Shown: positions 1 to 7,746, numbered from the stretch's first letter. The stretch is 13,082 nt of DNA from Asterionellopsis glacialis (GCA_014885115.2 WKLE02005778.1:1-13082); one strand, 5' to 3'. Numbers and translations are program-made. The notes: generated by a model from the letters alone, not told the origin.

Positions 1-341
1 AGAGTGACTTGGTACTAGTGCGAGTTTGCGCAGTTGCGCGTGGGGAAGGCTTTACCTCCTCTGCGGAAACTACTCTACGACAAAATATCTCTTGACAGAA
101 CGGGCCTAAATATTACTACTGTATTTGACAACAAAATCCCATATCATACATACTAAAAAATAATGATCGCTTTCGAACTTTGAGTGTAGGTGTACTTCGT
201 AGGTCAAAAGAGAACAACTACTTCTCTCAAAAACGAGAACCCCAACCAAAACCTGCGAGCGCACAGCAAGTCGTGATACTACCGTACGAGTTTTGTGACT
301 GATGACTGACTACATTAATTTCCATGATCAAAAAATAAACA
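1..341. other. Left-edge intergenic and 5' flank of the PGPGW gene
   Basis: I see no supportable gene here. One forward frame is open from the edge to a TGA near 113, but it shows no recognisable protein signal. The stretch just before the ATG at 342 is A-rich, as is usual for a leader, and holds a tight cluster of TGACT motifs at 296-311, listed separately. No TATA box stands out. Confidence 0.5.
296..311 (+). promoter_or_regulatory. Cluster of three TGACT half-sites upstream of the PGPGW gene
   Basis: TGACT occurs at 296-300, 303-307 and 307-311, ending 30 bases before the ATG. TGACT is the half-site core of AP-1/GCN4-type bZIP sites. A bZIP operator is inference, and the site could instead lie in the 5' UTR. 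TGACTCG also occurs upstream of the aspartyl protease (3024-3030) and, on the minus strand, upstream of the TPR-DUF6824 gene (about 6131-6137). Confidence 0.2.
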
Positions 342-1187
342 ATGAAAGAAGAGATAACTTCAGGCGCTTACTTGATGGAACAAACGTCGCACTCAGGTCC
401 ATTGTTTCAACAGTTGAGACCTACTAGTCCGTTTATGAAAGAAGTTATTTCTACGCTAAGATCGACTTCAAAGGTGGTGTCAAGAAGTCACGACACGGCC
501 GTCCAACGCGTTACTAACTTTATTGACCACGTGAGGCCACCCACAATCGTGTCTCGTTCCGATTTAGATGCGTCATCACCAAGTGGGTATCAAAAGTCGC
601 AAGTTGATGGTGAATCTGAAGAATCGACAGATGAGGAGAGTCAAATGGATGGAGCACCAAAAACAGAAGAAAGTTGTTGCCGCAGCATGGCTTCCTCCAA
701 TAGTGAGGTGAAAAAATCACGGTATAAGATGGCAAGAGAAGCTGGTGTTGCAGTAGTGGGAGGAGGTCTTATTGCTGTCGGAATACCACTTATTCCTTTA
801 CCAGGTCCTGGAGATTTTATGGTAGTTGGTGGATTAGCATTATTAGCTACTGAATTTCCAGCAGCACAACGAATATTGGACGGTACCCGAGATAAATTAG
901 AAGAGGTTCTAGATAATAGCAAAGAGAGACATAATGCAAAAGAAAAAAGTAATATGAAAGAGCAACACGAAAAAACGTTAAGCACAAAGCAACAACAAGA
1001 TGGCGATGATGATAGTCGACGTGCAGTTAAAGATGCAAAAGTTGTCTTTGAAGAAGCTACTGCTGCAGTGCAAAACCAAGCGGAAGCAATAGGAAGAAAT
1101 GTAGTACTACCAATGTTAGATCATGTTTGTACGACTCCCCGTGGCTCTGATCAAGGGGACGGCAACTCAGTTGCACTAGACCGGTGA
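342..1187 (+). CDS. PGPGW-family putative transmembrane protein
   Basis: This 281-residue protein has one recognisable domain, at about residues 132-183. A first hydrophobic stretch (about 135-151) runs into P-L-P-G-P-G-D (152-158), then a second hydrophobic stretch (158-169), then L-L-A-T-E-F-P-A-A-Q. That is the signature of the PGPGW family, small membrane proteins of unknown function seen mostly in bacteria, where the motif usually reads PGPGW and EFPWA. Here Asp replaces the motif Trp and Ala the second one. Residues 1-125 are polar, with a Ser/Glu-rich stretch at 90-120. Residues 180-255 are charged and probably helical, possibly coiled coil. No signal peptide is visible. The ATG at 342 follows an A-rich leader, and the frame needs no intron. 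The gene converges with the Arp10-like gene. Membrane location is inferred from the domain; function is unknown. Confidence 0.8.
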   Translation: MKEEITSGAYLMEQTSHSGPLFQQLRPTSPFMKEVISTLRSTSKVVSRSHDTAVQRVTNFIDHVRPPTIVSRSDLDASSPSGYQKSQVDGESEESTDEESQMDGAPKTEESCCRSMASSNSEVKKSRYKMAREAGVAVVGGGLIAVGIPLIPLPGPGDFMVVGGLALLATEFPAAQRILDGTRDKLEEVLDNSKERHNAKEKSNMKEQHEKTLSTKQQQDGDDDSRRAVKDAKVVFEEATAAVQNQAEAIGRNVVLPMLDHVCTTPRGSDQGDGNSVALDR

Positions 1188-1532
1188 AGTTATAAAGTAG
1201 CATGCATCCTTGTTCAGCTCAGATTTAGCGAAGGAAGCCGCAATACAATCCTTCACCACACACCGGCAGATCTCTTCTGGGAACATTTCTTTGAGGGAAA
1301 TCGTCGCATCGTATTTGTTTAAACTTTCCGTTTTCAAGGGGATAGGTAGATGACAGTTTGTCGAATGAAAACATTGTTGGCCATTCAAAAACAGCTTTTT
1401 GAAGTTGAGCAAACACGCCCAGCGTGATTCATTCAAGGTGATGAATGGTGGCTAAGTAAAAATTATAAAGTACCTATAAAATAACCACTTGAAAGCCTAT
1501 ATCTCCACCACATCCGTATACCAGAATCGTCT
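1188..1532. other. Convergent 3' intergenic region (PGPGW gene / Arp10-like gene)
   Basis: This 345-base stretch lies between two genes that end towards each other, so it should hold both 3' UTRs. I see no AATAAA on either strand in a useful position. A minus-strand frame across 1176-1436 begins with TTG, has no ATG start and resembles nothing I know, so I do not call it a gene. Confidence 0.5.
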
Positions 1533-2543
1533 CTAGCAGATTAGAGTAGATCGACCAGTTCGATTCCACTTGATACGACTACTGTGCGTATGTTTCAAAT
1601 TTAAAGCACTTGCCCAGATACTGGACCCTACCCAACACACGACATCAGGCCTGTGGGGTGTTGTTGTCATGATTGATACTTCAAGTCCCTTCAAGGCCTT
1701 GAAGGTTGGTAAAACTGCAGTTAACTCTGGAGCTAATGCAGGTTCTTCGAGTTGCTCTTCCGGTGTGGATTCAGGTGATGTTGCAGGGGTACTACTTTCT
1801 TCTTTCAAAAGAGTAGTAAGGCGTTTACCGAGTTTCCTGCCAAAGTTTGGTGGTACATCATCTCCAACAATGCAAATATTAGACGCCACATCATTTCGTA
1901 CATCTCGAGGACACAACTCCAATGATTTTAAAACTGCAAATACGACGCTCAATGGATGTCTTTCATCCAACAATCGACTGCTCGTCGATGTTTGCACTGG
2001 TGAAGTAACGTCTTTTTCATCTTTTGTTTCTGTCTCTGCAGAGGATTCTTGTTGTTTCGTTTCGGCAGCTTTCGTGTTTTGTTGTTCTCTACGGTTGGGG
2101 ACCACTTGAAATGTTTCAGGCAAACAACGTCCATCTACATGTGCCACGACAGTTGCGTCATCATTATCAATTTTCACAATCAAACCACGTTTCCAACCCA
2201 TGGCATAGGGAAGTGTATCTAATGCATTTACAAAGGTGATTCCGGAAACATTCATATCAAAAATAGCTCTTGACAACGCCTCACGTTGAATTGTCGACGG
2301 GAACGAATCGGCACATAAAATAAAAATTCGTGGATTTGCGGATGGACTTACAACAAGTAAGTCCCACATTTGGATGACAAGAGGTGACACAAGAGAATAA
2401 AATCGACTAGGTGATGTTTTCGTTGACATTTCATTTGGTAATCTAAAGACATGCTGAGGACGACCCTTGTGGATGTAGCCAACACGAACTGTTGGGCCAC
2501 TCCATTCCATCACGATGGAAGGAGTCGAAGAAGATGGTTCCAT
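1533..2543 (-). CDS. Divergent actin-related protein, Arp10/Arp11-like
   Basis: This 336-residue protein keeps the actin-fold outline in a degenerate form. An N-terminal strand pair (about 10-36, S-I-V-M-E-W-S-G...V-G-Y...F-R-L-P) sits where actins have phosphate loop 1. Residues 72-78 and 85-112 match the region after subdomain 2. Residues 119-149 (L-I-V-K-I-D...V-D-G-R) take the place of phosphate loop 2. The C-terminus is the most informative. H-P-L-S-V-V...L-C-P-R-D-V-R (196-215), S-N-I-C-I-V-G (221-227) and V-C-W-V-G-S-S-I-W...W-N-R-T-G-R (302-331) follow the order of ACTR10, the Arp11 subunit of the dynactin pointed end. The canonical nucleotide-binding glycines are largely lost, so ATP binding is doubtful. 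Low-complexity inserts lie at 147-195 and 247-272. The protein is shorter than animal ACTR10 (about 417 residues). It could be another fast-evolving Arp; a dynactin role is inferred from family resemblance. Confidence 0.6.
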   Translation of the reverse strand: MEPSSSTPSIVMEWSGPTVRVGYIHKGRPQHVFRLPNEMSTKTSPSRFYSLVSPLVIQMWDLLVVSPSANPRIFILCADSFPSTIQREALSRAIFDMNVSGITFVNALDTLPYAMGWKRGLIVKIDNDDATVVAHVDGRCLPETFQVVPNRREQQNTKAAETKQQESSAETETKDEKDVTSPVQTSTSSRLLDERHPLSVVFAVLKSLELCPRDVRNDVASNICIVGDDVPPNFGRKLGKRLTTLLKEESSTPATSPESTPEEQLEEPALAPELTAVLPTFKALKGLEVSIMTTTPHRPDVVCWVGSSIWASALNLKHTHSSRIKWNRTGRSTLIC

Positions 2544-3046
2544 GCTTGCAGTTAAACTGGCTCTAGTCTCAAAGATAAAAACTCTGTTAGTTAGTTTGGG
2601 CAGATGGTATGTTCGATAGCAAGTAAGTGGCGTTCAAACCAATGATCGCTCTACTCTATCAATCTCAAATCTGTTTCTTGTCTGGCAACGCGATGCTTGC
2701 TCGTCTAATGTTTTCAAAGAGTTTTTTTAGGACTATGTTTCGTGGGCCAACAAAGACATACACAAAAAGCACAATAAACTCTAACGCACAAGGATAGCTG
2801 AGAGAAAAAGTAAAAAGCCTTATTTTTTACTATACGGAGCTCGAAAAAGTTGATACAAGCGTAGGGCGTATTGTAACCAGAGGTACGAGTACAAAAACTG
2901 AGACTGGTCATATCCAGCCAGCAGAGTGCTTACTGTAATGATAATGAAATTGCCGTTTTTTTTTACGAATATGTAGAGCTCGTATCAGTAATTCTTGCCT
3001 AAAAGCCTAAAAGGGTTAGAGTTTGACTCGAGAAAAAAAGTCAAAG

Positions 3047-3115
3047 ACGTCATCAGTCAGCAAACGAACAAACTGATATTTGTAGGTCAACATCATCATG
3101 CGTAGTATGGCGTCA
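3047..3115. promoter_or_regulatory. CRE-like elements upstream of the aspartyl protease
   Basis: ACGTCA (3047-3052) and GCGTCA (3110-3115) match, in the same orientation, the reverse complements of TGACGT and TGACGC. In Phaeodactylum these hexamers are described as CO2/cAMP-responsive elements bound by a bZIP factor in the promoter of a plastid carbonic anhydrase gene. The downstream gene here also encodes a predicted plastid protein. Hexamers this short arise by chance, so regulation is inference only. Confidence 0.25.
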
Positions 3116-3163
3116 CATTTTTTGTCATCGAACTACCGAAACAACGCACCGATGCATGGATAA
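3098..3163 (+). promoter_or_regulatory. Upstream ORF (21 codons) before the aspartyl protease
   Basis: An ATG at 3098 opens a 21-codon frame that ends in TAA at 3161-3163, 13 bases before the main ATG at 3177 and in a different frame. Two further ATGs lie close by. The one at 3152 is in frame within this uORF. The one at 3156 starts a four-codon frame ending in TGA at 3168-3170. If the 5' UTR reaches this far, these would be expected to lower or regulate initiation at 3177. The transcript start is unknown. Confidence 0.25.
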
Positions 3164-3176
3164 AGAGTGAGCCCCA

Positions 3177-4418
3177 ATGGTCATGATATTAGACACGAAT
3201 AAGGCACTACTGCGATGGATTTCGCAAGTAGCATTGCTTGTAATCGTGGGTTGTACAAGACTGTCACATGCCTTTCTACCATGGTATCATCTTGGGACCT
3301 CCTTTGGGCGAGTCGATTTGGTCGAGAATGATGTTTCAGTCGGCCACTTTACCACCAAAAAGTCAATGCGGCTACACCCGACCGAACACAATGATAATGT
3401 ACTAGATGACAAACGACGGAGTCTATTTAACAATGCAATGTCTTCTTTGGCAATTGTTGTTTCAACACCACAAATAGGTGTCGCCGCTGAAGAATTTGTC
3501 CCAACAACTGCAGATGAAACTATCCAAGTACCATTGCAATTCATATCAAGTTTAAATGCTTATGTGGTATACTATTCAGTCGGAGGGGATCGCTTTGGTG
3601 CTATCCTTGATACTGGTAGTCCATTTCTAATGATCCCCAGTTACTGTGATGAGACGAAATGGGGATGTTACAAACCAGAGAAAAGTTCACCAAGTGGACT
3701 GGAGCCTACCTATGAACAATTCGATAACAATGAAGGTGAAGTTGAATGGAGAACTGCACCCTTTTCATTTGTGAATGCTACCGGGTCCATGATTGGCCCG
3801 AGTCAAATGATATTTGGTGTTCTTAGTGAGTCTCTTATGGATGGACCAGGTGGAGTATTTTTTGGGCTAGTTCGAGATACCGACAAACGGATACGACCAT
3901 CATTCCTTGGTCAAACACCTGTCCGTTCATTTGAAATTGATTTGGCATCAACTCGAAAGATGTTGACACTAACAACAACATCACTTATAAATGGGGATTA
4001 TATTCCACTTGTCAAGGACTTGAATCGTAGATACGGTGATCCAACAATACACTATACTGCACGAGCAAATTCCATTCGTGCCAATGGTACTCCGTTGGGG
4101 AAAGACGGAAAGCCAATATACGTAATTTTTGACACTGGAGTTACTGGTATGGTTGTCAGTCAAGAACTATTTGATGAACGATATGCCGTGGCACGAGCAC
4201 AACGTGAACGAAATTTGTGGGGAAAAGTCGATGTATCCTTTACCACCAAATCTGGTAAAACGGTTTCGATGGAGGCCACGAAACCACTCACGACTCCATT
4301 CGGAGAAGTACCATGGAAAGGTTTCAATGCACACCTTGTTGTGGTTGGTTTATCCTTCCTTGACGGTAACAAGATGACTGTGGACATTGATAAGGGGAAA
4401 CTTTGGTTAGAGGTGTAA
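3177..4418 (+). CDS. Pepsin-like aspartyl protease, predicted thylakoid-lumen targeted
   Basis: This 413-residue protein has two aspartic protease half-domains. The first has I-L-D-T-G-S-P (143-149) and the second V-I-F-D-T-G-V-T (316-323), each supplying one catalytic Asp (D145, D319) as in family A1. The C-terminus has the usual G-L-S-F-L-D...D-I-D-K-G-K-L (391-409). Residues 12-32 are a hydrophobic signal peptide ending S-H-A before F33, the ASAFAP-type site for diatom plastid import. Residues 33-79 are a basic, Ser/Thr-containing transit-like stretch. R80-R81 then precede a second hydrophobic stretch (83-100) ending G-V-A-A (101-104) before E105, which resembles a Tat-type thylakoid-transfer signal. 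The mature enzyme would begin near residue 105. I cannot place a pepsin-type flap (Y-G-S/T-G); the region around 186-196 reads E-G-E-V-E-W-R-T. The substrate is unknown. The call as an aspartyl protease homologue is strong; lumenal location is inferred. Confidence 0.8.
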   Translation: MVMILDTNKALLRWISQVALLVIVGCTRLSHAFLPWYHLGTSFGRVDLVENDVSVGHFTTKKSMRLHPTEHNDNVLDDKRRSLFNNAMSSLAIVVSTPQIGVAAEEFVPTTADETIQVPLQFISSLNAYVVYYSVGGDRFGAILDTGSPFLMIPSYCDETKWGCYKPEKSSPSGLEPTYEQFDNNEGEVEWRTAPFSFVNATGSMIGPSQMIFGVLSESLMDGPGGVFFGLVRDTDKRIRPSFLGQTPVRSFEIDLASTRKMLTLTTTSLINGDYIPLVKDLNRRYGDPTIHYTARANSIRANGTPLGKDGKPIYVIFDTGVTGMVVSQELFDERYAVARAQRERNLWGKVDVSFTTKSGKTVSMEATKPLTTPFGEVPWKGFNAHLVVVGLSFLDGNKMTVDIDKGKLWLEV

Positions 4419-4662
4419 TGAAGTACTGAGTTCACCCATTTTAAGATTGACAAGCACGATTCAACTTTTCTCTGGGAAGGGGACATACAAAGTAAACCGC
4501 TTTTGTAACGAAACCCGATTCGCATATCCATTCTGATTGCTTTATGCCTTCAATTTGGACAATATTGAAAATGGAGCTCATGAAAAGACAGATAAAAGCA
4601 TATTTTTGATCTGCAAAACTTTTCCAAATTTGAAGGTCATAACATAGAGTCAAATTTCCTCC

Positions 4663-4668
4663 AATAAA
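4663..4668 (+). terminator. AATAAA polyadenylation signal candidate
   Basis: A canonical AATAAA lies 245 bases after the protease stop codon, in the 264-base convergent intergenic region and just before the end of the oppositely oriented TPR-DUF6824 gene. It would give a 3' UTR of about 260 bases that reaches the neighbouring gene's end. The motif is common in AT-rich DNA. Confidence 0.25.
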
Positions 4669-4682
4669 AAGTTTAATTTCTA

Positions 4683-5981
4683 TTACAGTAACTGCGTTTT
4701 TTTTATATTGGATGACTGACGAACACCTGATTCAACCAATGACTTTTTTTTATTCCGAAGTGCCTGACTGACTTTCACTCGCGCGTCTTCTCTAGAGAGG
4801 ATGTAGTACCTCTTAGCAACATGAGGTATATTCTCCAATTCCAAAAAGCGCCCTCCTCGATTTGCGATTTTATCAACAACAGCCATACTCAGATCAAACT
4901 TTGCCTTCTTGGCTGTGTCTGGTAGGTGTTGATAGACAATTCTTATATCAGCCACAATGTCTAAATATTCCCTATTCCCCGGGTGGTTGTTTCCCTTACC
5001 CCCCCTTTCACACAAGACATCTGCATTTGTGACCAGGTCGACATATTGCTTTGGTTTATGCATACGACCGGGACGACCTCTCAGCGAAGTAGCTTTGCGA
5101 CGACCACTGACCTTGACGACCGCTTCAGCCATTGTATCGAGCCCATTCGCTGGTCGTGTTTGGGCTTTAGCGGCTTCATTCGGAAGCTCCTTCGGACGCT
5201 CACGGAGTGCTTGCATGACTTTCTTCACGGTACAATCTTCAGCAAGAACAACGTATCGTTTTTTATCACTCTCGTCTCGTGTCAAAAATTTCCCACCGCG
5301 TTCATTTATTTTGTGAATGATGCTCATGGCAATCTTCCTTTTATCGGAAAACGAAGTATCTGGCATTTGGTATCTTGCTTTTTCTGATCTTACCATAGCA
5401 AGATACTGTTTGTTCCCAGGGTGGTTGTTACCACCACCACCTCGTTCAAAACGCACGTCACTAGGTTTAATTTGACCTGCATAATTTCTCTGTCCTTCTC
5501 GTTTATCTTGCATTACACGACTACATGGCAAAGTAGTACCGGTTTCGACATCCATGACGCATTCTGATGGGGGTTCGCGTAAGTCACACGAGTGAATCGA
5601 ACTGAAATCATTCCTTGTTTCTTTTTCTTTTGGGTCTGAACACCTTTCACGGATTTCTAGTGCTTTTTCAAATACTTCAAGAGCTTCATCAAGTTTGTCC
5701 ATTTTTTGGAATACATGACCAATATGATCATAGCAATCAGCTACTTCTCGACATATTTCTCCAAGTTCACTTTTGTAGATTGACAGGCTCTGGTTGTATA
5801 CTTTCAAAGCTCGGTCGTATTCACCCTGAGCCATCAGTACAGAACCAATGTTATTGTACGAAACACATAAAGATCGTTTTTGTGATCCCCCCACTGCACG
5901 TTCGTCTTCCAAGCTTGGGAGAGAATCAACCGAAGAGCACCTATGATCATCAGAATAATGTGGCTGCTTTTCGTGAGTCAT
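4683..5981 (-). CDS. TPR protein with two DUF6824 domains and an AT-hook-like motif
   Basis: This 432-residue protein combines three modules. Residues about 37-115 form two tetratricopeptide repeats of the kinesin-light-chain type (N-N-I-G-S-V-L...Y-D-R-A-L-K-V-Y; D-H-I-G-H-V-F...L-D-E-A-L-E-V-F), which normally mediate protein binding. Residues 175-261 and 320-410 are two copies of the same domain: D-V-x-x-E-R-G-G-x-G-N-N-H-P-G-N, then a helical part, then a second R-G-G-(K/R)-F-L, then R-Y-x-(V/I)-L and V-x-Q-A-L-R. I recognise this as DUF6824, abundant in diatoms and of unknown function. Between them lies R-G-R-P-G-R (301-306), matching the AT-hook core that binds the minor groove of AT-rich DNA. 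This suggests, but does not prove, a nuclear DNA-binding role. There is no signal peptide. The C-terminal 25 residues are basic. Start and end are clear in one frame. Confidence 0.8.
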   Translation of the reverse strand: MTHEKQPHYSDDHRCSSVDSLPSLEDERAVGGSQKRSLCVSYNNIGSVLMAQGEYDRALKVYNQSLSIYKSELGEICREVADCYDHIGHVFQKMDKLDEALEVFEKALEIRERCSDPKEKETRNDFSSIHSCDLREPPSECVMDVETGTTLPCSRVMQDKREGQRNYAGQIKPSDVRFERGGGGNNHPGNKQYLAMVRSEKARYQMPDTSFSDKRKIAMSIIHKINERGGKFLTRDESDKKRYVVLAEDCTVKKVMQALRERPKELPNEAAKAQTRPANGLDTMAEAVVKVSGRRKATSLRGRPGRMHKPKQYVDLVTNADVLCERGGKGNNHPGNREYLDIVADIRIVYQHLPDTAKKAKFDLSMAVVDKIANRGGRFLELENIPHVAKRYYILSREDARVKVSQALRNKKKSLVESGVRQSSNIKKTQLL

Positions 5982-6569
5982 CTTCTTAGATATCTATTGT
6001 TTTGTTCGATTTATAATAAAATTGAAAGGATAAAAAATAAAGCTAAAAAATTCATACACGTCTCAATTACTGTCCTGTCGTGGTTCCTATCGTATGTCTC
6101 ACAATCATGCCCGACTCACTGATTCATGTACGAGTCATGCCAAGTATTGATTTTCAATCGGAGATCCTGTATGAGTCTGTGTCTGACAACTAGTATTTTT
6201 CAATGGTACTAAATGCAGCTAGAATGCAAGGCCTGGTAAGGAATTCGAGCTTTTAGTAGTGACTGTTTAAGTTGAAGCCTTGTTTTGAACAAAACTCCCC
6301 GCCTCAACTGTTCAGGAACATGAGCGTTCAAATTAACAACGCTATATTTTTATACTGGTATGACACAATTGATTTCATTTCTTTTGTTGCACGACCACAT
6401 TCAACGTATTCCTCGGGGAAGAAAAATGATTCTCTTATTCGAAAAGGAAGAATCCTACTTGCCTGCGTTTGGAACCATAGCCCATCTTTCAACATATTCA
6501 TGCAACCGCTTCAACTTGGCACACATTACATACTTCATGTCAAACCGTTGAAGGGTTGTATTATTTCTT
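5982..6569. other. Intergenic: promoter side of TPR-DUF6824 gene, 3' side of phosphatase gene
   Basis: Both flanking genes run leftward, so this 588-base region holds the upstream DNA of the TPR-DUF6824 gene and the 3' end of the phosphatase gene. On the minus strand, TATAAAT (6009-6015) lies about 30 bases before the ATG, which is too close to be a typical TATA box unless the leader is almost absent. TGACTCG and TGAGTCG motifs occur at about 6110-6137 on the minus strand. Plus-strand frames from 6272 look spurious. Confidence 0.45.
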
Positions 6570-7427
6570 TCAAATACCCCATGCTGTCTCCGAAAGTGAT
6601 TCCCATTTCATTCTCTCATCACTTCTACTGTCACTAGTTGGTTCTATCCCTTCTAAAAGTGGTTCTCCTAATTGAAGTGCCCGACCAATCCCAGTTTCCT
6701 TAGGTGCTCGGATGAGTTCACGAGATTCTCGTGTAAGTCTGTATGCGACAGTAGTCCCATCTGCACCATCAAGTCGTTTCAAGTGGAGCAATCCACAATT
6801 AGGTGGATTATGCAATTGTTCAAAGTCATCTACACTCCAATGAAGCCATCGTTTCACAAAGAGTCTTGCTGTAATCCCATGTGTGATAAATACAGCTGTT
6901 GCGTCAGGTCTGCCAATTTGTGCTGCATCTGTTGTGAATGTCCCACAAAAGGCTGCTACTCGATCAAACACATCTGCACCAGATTCTCCATCTGGAAATC
7001 TATAAAAGAATCGTCCAAAGTCGACACGGTCCGCCTTGGCTTGTTGCATGAGTGTCGGATTTTGAAAATTCCCAAAGTCCTGTTCGCGTAATCGAGGTTC
7101 TTCACGTATCATTAAAATTTTGGACGATGTCAAGTTCCTCTGTACTTCCTCAAAGGTTTCCTTGGTACGGCGATACGGTGATACATAAAAAAATAAGGGT
7201 GCATTCTTCCCTACTAATTTTTGTATTTGAGTTCCAGCCTCTCGTGCTTGCTTCCGTCCCTCTGTCGACAAGGGTATTTTCCAATCTGGCATTCTTGAAA
7301 ACAATGTTTCGTCTTCATTCCCCAACGATCGACCATGTCGTAATAATATTATATTACGAGGCAAAAAGTTCTGTGCACTTTTTGGATTTTTTGCGACATT
7401 CGAGACTTTGGATGCCCAACGATTCAT
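6570..7427 (-). CDS. Histidine phosphatase (phosphoglycerate mutase-like), DET1/AT74 type
   Basis: This 285-residue protein belongs to the histidine phosphatase superfamily. L-L-R-H-G-R-S (28-34) supplies the nucleophile H31 with R30. S-P-Y-R-R-T-K-E-T (83-91) supplies the second Arg. R-L-R-E-Q-D-F-G-N-F (112-121) supplies the acid Glu. I-T-H-G-I (181-185) supplies the second catalytic His, H183. All catalytic positions are therefore present. The segment R-V-D-F-G-R-F-F-Y-R-F-P-D-G-E-S-G-A-D-V-F-D-R-V (134-157) is typical of the plant AT74 and yeast DET1 subgroup, broad-specificity acid phosphatases rather than glycolytic mutases. The first 24 residues are basic with no acidic residue, so they may be a mitochondrial or other targeting extension. 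The 27-residue C-terminal tail is polar. The substrate is unknown. It lies divergent to the BIRC6-type E2 gene. Confidence 0.88.
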   Translation of the reverse strand: MNRWASKVSNVAKNPKSAQNFLPRNIILLRHGRSLGNEDETLFSRMPDWKIPLSTEGRKQAREAGTQIQKLVGKNAPLFFYVSPYRRTKETFEEVQRNLTSSKILMIREEPRLREQDFGNFQNPTLMQQAKADRVDFGRFFYRFPDGESGADVFDRVAAFCGTFTTDAAQIGRPDATAVFITHGITARLFVKRWLHWSVDDFEQLHNPPNCGLLHLKRLDGADGTTVAYRLTRESRELIRAPKETGIGRALQLGEPLLEGIEPTSDSRSDERMKWESLSETAWGI

Positions 7428-7746
7428 GTTCCTCTCTATTTTGCTACCACAATTATGTAGAGGAAAAGGTTTTGAAAGGTGGGAAGTTTACTAGAAAAAA
7501 GTCGACAGTCTATCTAAAAATGAATCACAATTCGTACCAATGTACTTTATATTCTGTGTACAGCTAGATTAACAACATAAAGTGCCAGAAAGATATTCTG
7601 TTCTGATTTTTGTCATGTGGTTGTGATGGCTGGCTGTTGTTCATTCTTGGGTTCTTTTTTTCGTGTGTTTTCGAGGGAGCCAGATCTTTTCTGTGACATT
7701 CCAAGGTTAGAGTTATTTTCTAAAAACATTGTCCTTAATGAATTAT

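Larger units (their letters stand above)
2544..3176. other. Divergent promoter region (Arp10-like gene / aspartyl protease)
   Basis: This 633-base region separates the start codons of two divergently transcribed genes. It contains T-tracts (for example 2720-2726 and 2956-2965). The half nearest the protease holds TGACTCG at 3024-3030, ACGTCA at 3047-3052 and GCGTCA at 3110-3115, plus small upstream reading frames. No gene is supported inside it; a minus-strand frame at 2714-2911 has no recognisable features. Confidence 0.5.

Noticed and set aside
3..113. Forward frame open from the left edge to a TGA
   Set aside because: With about 36 codons and no recognisable motif, it is the length expected by chance; a gene tail cannot be shown.
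1176..1436. 86-codon minus-strand frame in the first convergent intergenic region
   Set aside because: It opens with TTG, has no ATG start, overlaps the end of the PGPGW gene and matches no family. A preceding TTTTTACTTAG looks like a splice acceptor, but no upstream exon could be found.
1570..2109. 179-codon plus-strand frame
   Set aside because: It lies wholly antisense to the Arp10-like gene, whose protein has clear family motifs. The Ser/Val-rich translation is a shadow of that gene's codons.
4160..4531. 123-codon minus-strand frame
   Set aside because: Most of it is antisense to the aspartyl protease C-terminal half, and it shows no domain.
6672..7567. Plus-strand frames of 139 and 171 codons across the phosphatase locus
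   Set aside because: They are antisense to the histidine phosphatase, whose catalytic motifs are all intact on the other strand.
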